A DNA stretch of 64,000 nucleotides, from assembly GCF_022829385.1 (NCBI RefSeq), contig NZ_JAKSXX010000123.1, positions 1 through 64,000 on the forward strand. The letters are read 5' to 3'. Positions 60,881-64,000 of the stretch are shown here, piece after piece. The DNA comes from Methylobacterium sp. J-070. GTDB lineage: Bacteria > Pseudomonadota > Alphaproteobacteria > Rhizobiales > Beijerinckiaceae. The notes under the pieces were generated by a model. The model was not told the DNA's origin, did no database searches, and saw only the letters and a program-made list of their open reading frames with translations. A program made the translations under genes and the position numbers. Numbering within the stretch: the first letter of the stretch is position 1; every line of letters starts with the position of its first letter.

Positions 60881-61414
60881 CTAGCGGTCGCCCTCCTCGG
60901 CCCGGGCTCCGGCGAGTTCGCGCTTCAGCCGCGTGATCTCGGCGGACATCGCGTAGTGCTCGCTGACGTCGAGCTGCGAGGCGAAGAAGTAGATGACCCG
61001 GCCGGCCGCGTCCCGCACCGGCCCGACATACAGGGCGTTGTAGAAGGTCGAGCCGTCCTTGCGGTAATTGAGGAGATCCACTCTGACGTCGACCTCCTGC
61101 CGGATCGCCTCCCGAAGCCGGTCGATGGCCTCCGGATCGGTGTCAGGCCCCTGGAGGAAGCGGCAGTTGCGCCCCGTCACCTCCATCCGCGTGTAGCCGG
61201 TGAGCTTCAGGAAGGAGTCGTTGGCGAAGACGATCGGGTTGTCGAAATGACGCGGGTCGGTGATGATCATCGGCATCCGCGTCGCCCGCACAGCGGCGGC
61301 GAACGGATCGCCCGGATAGGAATCCGCCTTCAGGTTGTCGAGCACGTGGCTCGTGGCGCTCCAGCCCCTCTCCATGCCGTGTCGGCTCCTCCCCGGGGAC
61401 GCATCGGTCGCCAT
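60881..61414 (-). CDS. Short LOV (PAS) photoreceptor protein
   Basis: A 177-residue protein that is essentially one LOV domain with short flanks. The flavin-adduct motif is GRNCRFLQG with Cys84, preceded by [20 protein letters not shown] and followed by [20 protein letters not shown]. These are the residues that bind FMN and form the blue-light adduct. A C-terminal amphipathic helix ([18 protein letters not shown], about 160-172) may be a dimerising J-helix. There is no kinase or HTH output. Start at ATG 61414 with CCGGAG upstream. It is divergent from msrA. Confidence 0.9.
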   Translation of the reverse strand: MATDASPGRSRHGMERGWSATSHVLDNLKADSYPGDPFAAAVRATRMPMIITDPRHFDNPIVFANDSFLKLTGYTRMEVTGRNCRFLQGPDTDPEAIDRLREAIRQEVDVRVDLLNYRKDGSTFYNALYVGPVRDAAGRVIYFFASQLDVSEHYAMSAEITRLKRELAGARAEEGDR

Positions 61415-61577
61415 CGCTCCGGTATTACAAGCCGGAAATTGTGTGCAAGGTCCAGTCCCCACCTATAGGTTTCATCTCCGCCGCGGCGCTTTGGAGCGGC
61501 CGTTCGGGCCTGCGGCTTTCTCGGGGGCGGCGGGATCCCCATATTGCGGAGACGCTGAGAGACCGGAAGGCAAGCCG

Positions 61578-62234
61578 ATGTTCCTGTTCCGCAAGCGCCC
61601 CGAGATGCCGAGCCCCGCCGATGCCCTGCCGGGCCGTCCGACGCCGCTTCCCACGGCCGAGACGCACTTCGTCAACGGCAATCCGCTCAAGGGGCCGTAT
61701 CCGCCTGGCACCGAGACGATCGTCCTCGGACTGGGATGCTTCTGGGGCGCGGAGCGCCGCTTCTGGCAGTTGCCCGAGGGCGTGTTCGTGACCGCGGTGG
61801 GCTATGCCGGCGGCCACACGCCGAACCCGACCTACGAGGAGGTCTGCACCGGCCAGACAGGCCACAACGAGGTGGTGCTGGTCGCCTTCGACCCGGCGGT
61901 GCTGCCGCTAGAGTCGGTGCTGCGGACCTTCTTCGAGAGCCATGACCCGACGCAGGGCATGCGCCAGGGCAACGACGTCGGCACGCAGTACCGCTCGGGG
62001 ATCTACACCAACGGTCCGGCGCAGGAGGCGACCGCTCAGGCGGTGCGGACGGCCTATGCCGGGGCACTGCGGGAGCGCGGCCTCCCGGACGTGACCACCG
62101 AGATCAAGCCGCTGGAGCACTTCTACTTCGCAGAGAACTACCACCAGCAGTACCTCGCCAAGAACCCGAGCGGCTATTGCGGCCTGGGCGGCACCGGCGT
62201 CAGCTGCCCGGTGGGAACCGGCGTCGCCGCCTGA
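61578..62234 (+). CDS. msrA: Peptide-methionine (S)-S-oxide reductase
   Basis: A 218-residue MsrA that repairs oxidised methionine. The active site is GCFWG with Cys54 in [46 protein letters not shown] and the C-terminal [13 protein letters not shown], with resolving Cys, complete the set. The N-terminus (about 45 residues) carries no obvious signal. Start at ATG 61578. It is divergent from the LOV protein, leaving open a light-linked control of repair. Confidence 0.95.
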   Translation: MFLFRKRPEMPSPADALPGRPTPLPTAETHFVNGNPLKGPYPPGTETIVLGLGCFWGAERRFWQLPEGVFVTAVGYAGGHTPNPTYEEVCTGQTGHNEVVLVAFDPAVLPLESVLRTFFESHDPTQGMRQGNDVGTQYRSGIYTNGPAQEATAQAVRTAYAGALRERGLPDVTTEIKPLEHFYFAENYHQQYLAKNPSGYCGLGGTGVSCPVGTGVAA

Positions 62235-62237
62235 TCC

Positions 62238-62402
62238 TCACGGCCTGCCGCCGGGCTGCGGCGGCGGGCCTTCGGCGGCGGGCGTAAGAGCGCCGCCCCG
62301 GAGCGGCGGCGTGCTGTTCGGGCTGCGCAGCACGATCAGCACGCTGCCCAGCACCGAGAGGGCGACGGCGGCGGCGAGGATGAGGAAGAGCCAGCGGGGC
62401 AT
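62238..62402 (-). CDS. Small single-pass membrane protein (54 aa)
   Basis: A 54-codon frame starting [20 protein letters not shown], one membrane helix (about 5-25), then a Pro/Gly-rich tail ending GGRP. It sits 4 bases from the end of the convergent msrA. Its ribosome site is poor (CCCCGGG before ATG), but the hydrophobic segment and codon bias fit a real small protein. No family is known. Confidence 0.5.
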   Translation of the reverse strand: MPRWLFLILAAAVALSVLGSVLIVLRSPNSTPPLRGGALTPAAEGPPPQPGGRP

Positions 62403-62584
62403 CCCGGGGCGTTAGCACATCGGGGCGGCGGGTCGAACAGCCCGCGCCGACGGGCCGCGGGCCAGCGGCGGGGCGACGGCGCCCGGGAGACCGGGATCCG
62501 CCCGGCGGCTTCGGCAGGGGGCCAGGAACGATCCCGCGCCCAATGCGATGCCGTAGTGCGCACGTCGCGCCACGGAGCCCCCGC

Positions 62585-63499
62585 ATGTTCATGAAACTCG
62601 ATCGTCTGCAGGCCGAACTGCCGCAGCCGAAGAAGCCCAACCCCAACGCGGCAGCGGCACTCCAGGAACTGCTCGGCGGCAAATACGGCGAGATGTCGAC
62701 GTTGGGCAACTACATGTTCCAGAGCTTCAATTTCCGCAACAAGTCGAAGCTCAGGCCGTTCTACAGCCTGGTCTCCAGCATCTTCGCCGAGGAACTCGGG
62801 CACATCGAGCTCGTCTCGACGGGCGTCGCCATGCTCAACAACGGGCCGGGCGACGACACCGAAGAGGTCGACGTCTCGAAGGCCCCGTTCCACGACATGC
62901 AGGATATCCGGCTCGCCGGCAGCTTCCTCAGCAACGGCGGCGGCGCGACGCCGATCAACTCCAATGCCCAGTCGTGGAACGTCGACATGGTGACGACGAC
63001 GGGCAACATCATCGTCGACCTGCTGCACAACTTCCACCTGGAATGCGGCGCGCGCCTGCACAAGTTGCGCGTCTACGAGACCCTGCGGGATCCGACCGGC
63101 CGGGAGGTCTGCGGATACCTGCTGGTGCGCGGCTCGGTCCATGCGCACGCCTATGCGCTTGCGCTCAAGAAGCTCACCGGCGTCGAGATCGAGAAGATGC
63201 TGCCGACCCCCAACATCGTTCTCGACAAGATCCCGGAATGCCAGAAGTATCTGCAGGAGGGCTCGCACCGGCGCCTCTACAGCTTCAGCCCCGACGACTA
63301 CAAGGAGGCGGCGGGCGTCTGGTCGAACGACGAGGTGGCGCTGCCCGGCGATCCGCCCGGTAACCTGGAGGTCGTCGATGGACTGCCCGAGGGTGGCAAG
63401 ATCCCGGAGCTCGACGGCAATTACGGGGCCTTCGCACCGGACTACGCGCCGCAGGAGATCTTCGAGATCGCCAGCAAGCTCTACAAGAAGGGGCGCTGA
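62585..63499 (+). CDS. Manganese catalase family protein
   Basis: A 304-residue non-heme dimanganese catalase-like protein. The four-helix bundle ligands are visible: LGNYMFQSFNFRNK, then IFAEELGHIELV (E-x-x-H), and later NFHLECGARLHKLRVYE and YLLVRGSVHAHAYALALK. The C-terminal part (about 240-304) follows the usual pattern. It removes H2O2 in the cytoplasm, complementing SOD and MsrA in this window. Start at ATG 62585. Confidence 0.93.
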   Translation: MFMKLDRLQAELPQPKKPNPNAAAALQELLGGKYGEMSTLGNYMFQSFNFRNKSKLRPFYSLVSSIFAEELGHIELVSTGVAMLNNGPGDDTEEVDVSKAPFHDMQDIRLAGSFLSNGGGATPINSNAQSWNVDMVTTTGNIIVDLLHNFHLECGARLHKLRVYETLRDPTGREVCGYLLVRGSVHAHAYALALKKLTGVEIEKMLPTPNIVLDKIPECQKYLQEGSHRRLYSFSPDDYKEAAGVWSNDEVALPGDPPGNLEVVDGLPEGGKIPELDGNYGAFAPDYAPQEIFEIASKLYKKGR

Positions 63500-63562
63500 A
63501 CCCAGAAGCGGATGAGGCCGGCGTCCGACACGGTACGCCCGGCCGAACGTAAAGAGGTCCCG

Positions 63563-63585
63563 CGGGGCGCCGATGCGGCGCCCCG
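63563..63585. terminator. Bidirectional terminator candidate
   Basis: CGGGGCGCC (63563-63571) pairs with GGCGCCCCG (63577-63585) over a 5-nt loop, between the convergent Mn catalase and mepA genes. There is no clear U-run. Confidence 0.6.
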
Positions 63586-63603
63586 GTCCCGGCCGGACCC
63601 GAC

Positions 63604-64000
63604 CTACGGCGCCTTCAGCACCGCACGGCAGGCGGACGGCAGGGCCGCCATGGTCATGGCGGGCTTGGGCTTCGGCGGCACCTTCGGGGGCCTCGGATGG
63701 AGCACCGCGTCCGAGAACCAGTAGCCGAGGTCGTCGCAGCCGTCGCCCGGCGGCGGCGGGGCCTGGGCCTGGCAATCGTCCTGGCCGGCCGGGCAGGCGA
63801 GCCGGATATGGTAGTGATAGTTGTGCCCGTACATCGGGCGCACCTTGGTCATCCAGCGGCTGCCCGCGGCGTCGCGGCAGAGCGCCTTCTTGATCGCCGC
63901 GTTGACGAAGATGCGCTCCACCTCCGGCTGCTCGGCCGTGAGCTTGATCAACTGCAGATGCGTCGGCGTCCAGACCTGCGGGTCGATGTCGAGACGGTCG
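63604..64000 (-). CDS. mepA: Penicillin-insensitive murein endopeptidase, C-terminal part
   Basis: The last about 131 residues of a MepA (M74) endopeptidase; the gene runs off the right edge, so its start is not seen. The visible part contains DPQVWTPTHLQLIKLTAEQP, VERIFVNAAIKKALC and PMYGHNYHYHIRLACP, the latter with the histidine zinc ligand of the family. MepA cleaves D-Ala-DAP cross-links in the periplasm. A Pro/Gln-rich stretch with three cysteines (PAGQDDCQAQAPPPPGDGC) and a long tail follow. Confidence 0.9.
   Translation of the reverse strand, partial: DRLDIDPQVWTPTHLQLIKLTAEQPEVERIFVNAAIKKALCRDAAGSRWMTKVRPMYGHNYHYHIRLACPAGQDDCQAQAPPPPGDGCDDLGYWFSDAVLHPRPPKVPPKPKPAMTMAALPSACRAVLKAP

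Overview
The window looks like chromosomal DNA of a high-GC alphaproteobacterium of the Rhizobiales, most likely Methylobacterium or a close relative. This is an inference from base composition, gene content (IalB-family protein, HWE histidine kinase, manganese catalase, LOV protein), the orders tlpA/argH and xre-metK-trmB, and a tRNA-Arg(CCU) interrupted by a group I intron, as described in other alphaproteobacteria. I see no complete insertion sequence, prophage, CRISPR array or replication origin.

Region 1 (1-13.8 kb) is accessory and slightly less GC-rich. It holds an SDR oxidoreductase divergent from an HxlR regulator, a cupin protein, a Gal80-like oxidoreductase divergent from a LysR regulator, a membrane-anchored TAXI protein without a TRAP permease, a frameshifted small secreted protein, and an exported cluster: DUF1254 protein, SphA-like outer-membrane protein, small secreted protein, formylglycine-generating enzyme and its overlapping sulfatase.

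Region 2 (13.8-26.3 kb) carries an L,D-transpeptidase, an RND adaptor/pump pair and a complete peptide/nickel-type ABC operon (binding protein, two permeases, two ATPases). A 112-bp palindromic repeat sits between the second permease and the first ATPase. An AraC fragment follows.

Region 3 (26.3-40.5 kb) has a MEKHLA/royal-jelly-type pair, an orphan ParA, an M20 peptidase, an AT-richer orphan AAA ATPase that looks acquired, a three-subunit molybdenum aldehyde oxidase, a half-size EamA protein, a GST, and an M48 protease with an SNase-like partner.

Region 4 (40.6-50.2 kb) is more core-like: tRNA-Arg(CCU) with a 254-nt group I intron, an XRE regulator, metK with a possible switching leader, trmB, an HWE histidine kinase, superoxide dismutase, murJ and a haloacid dehalogenase.

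Region 5 (50.2-64 kb) contains a START-like protein, a solitary NodU-type carbamoyltransferase behind nhaA, a PIN toxin-antitoxin pair, tlpA divergent from argH, an IalB protein, a HAD phosphatase, a short LOV photoreceptor divergent from msrA, manganese catalase, and the C-terminal part of mepA at the right edge. Several convergent pairs are separated by strong hairpins. Redox protection recurs (SOD, MsrA, Mn catalase, TlpA, GST), as expected of an aerobe that lives on exposed surfaces.
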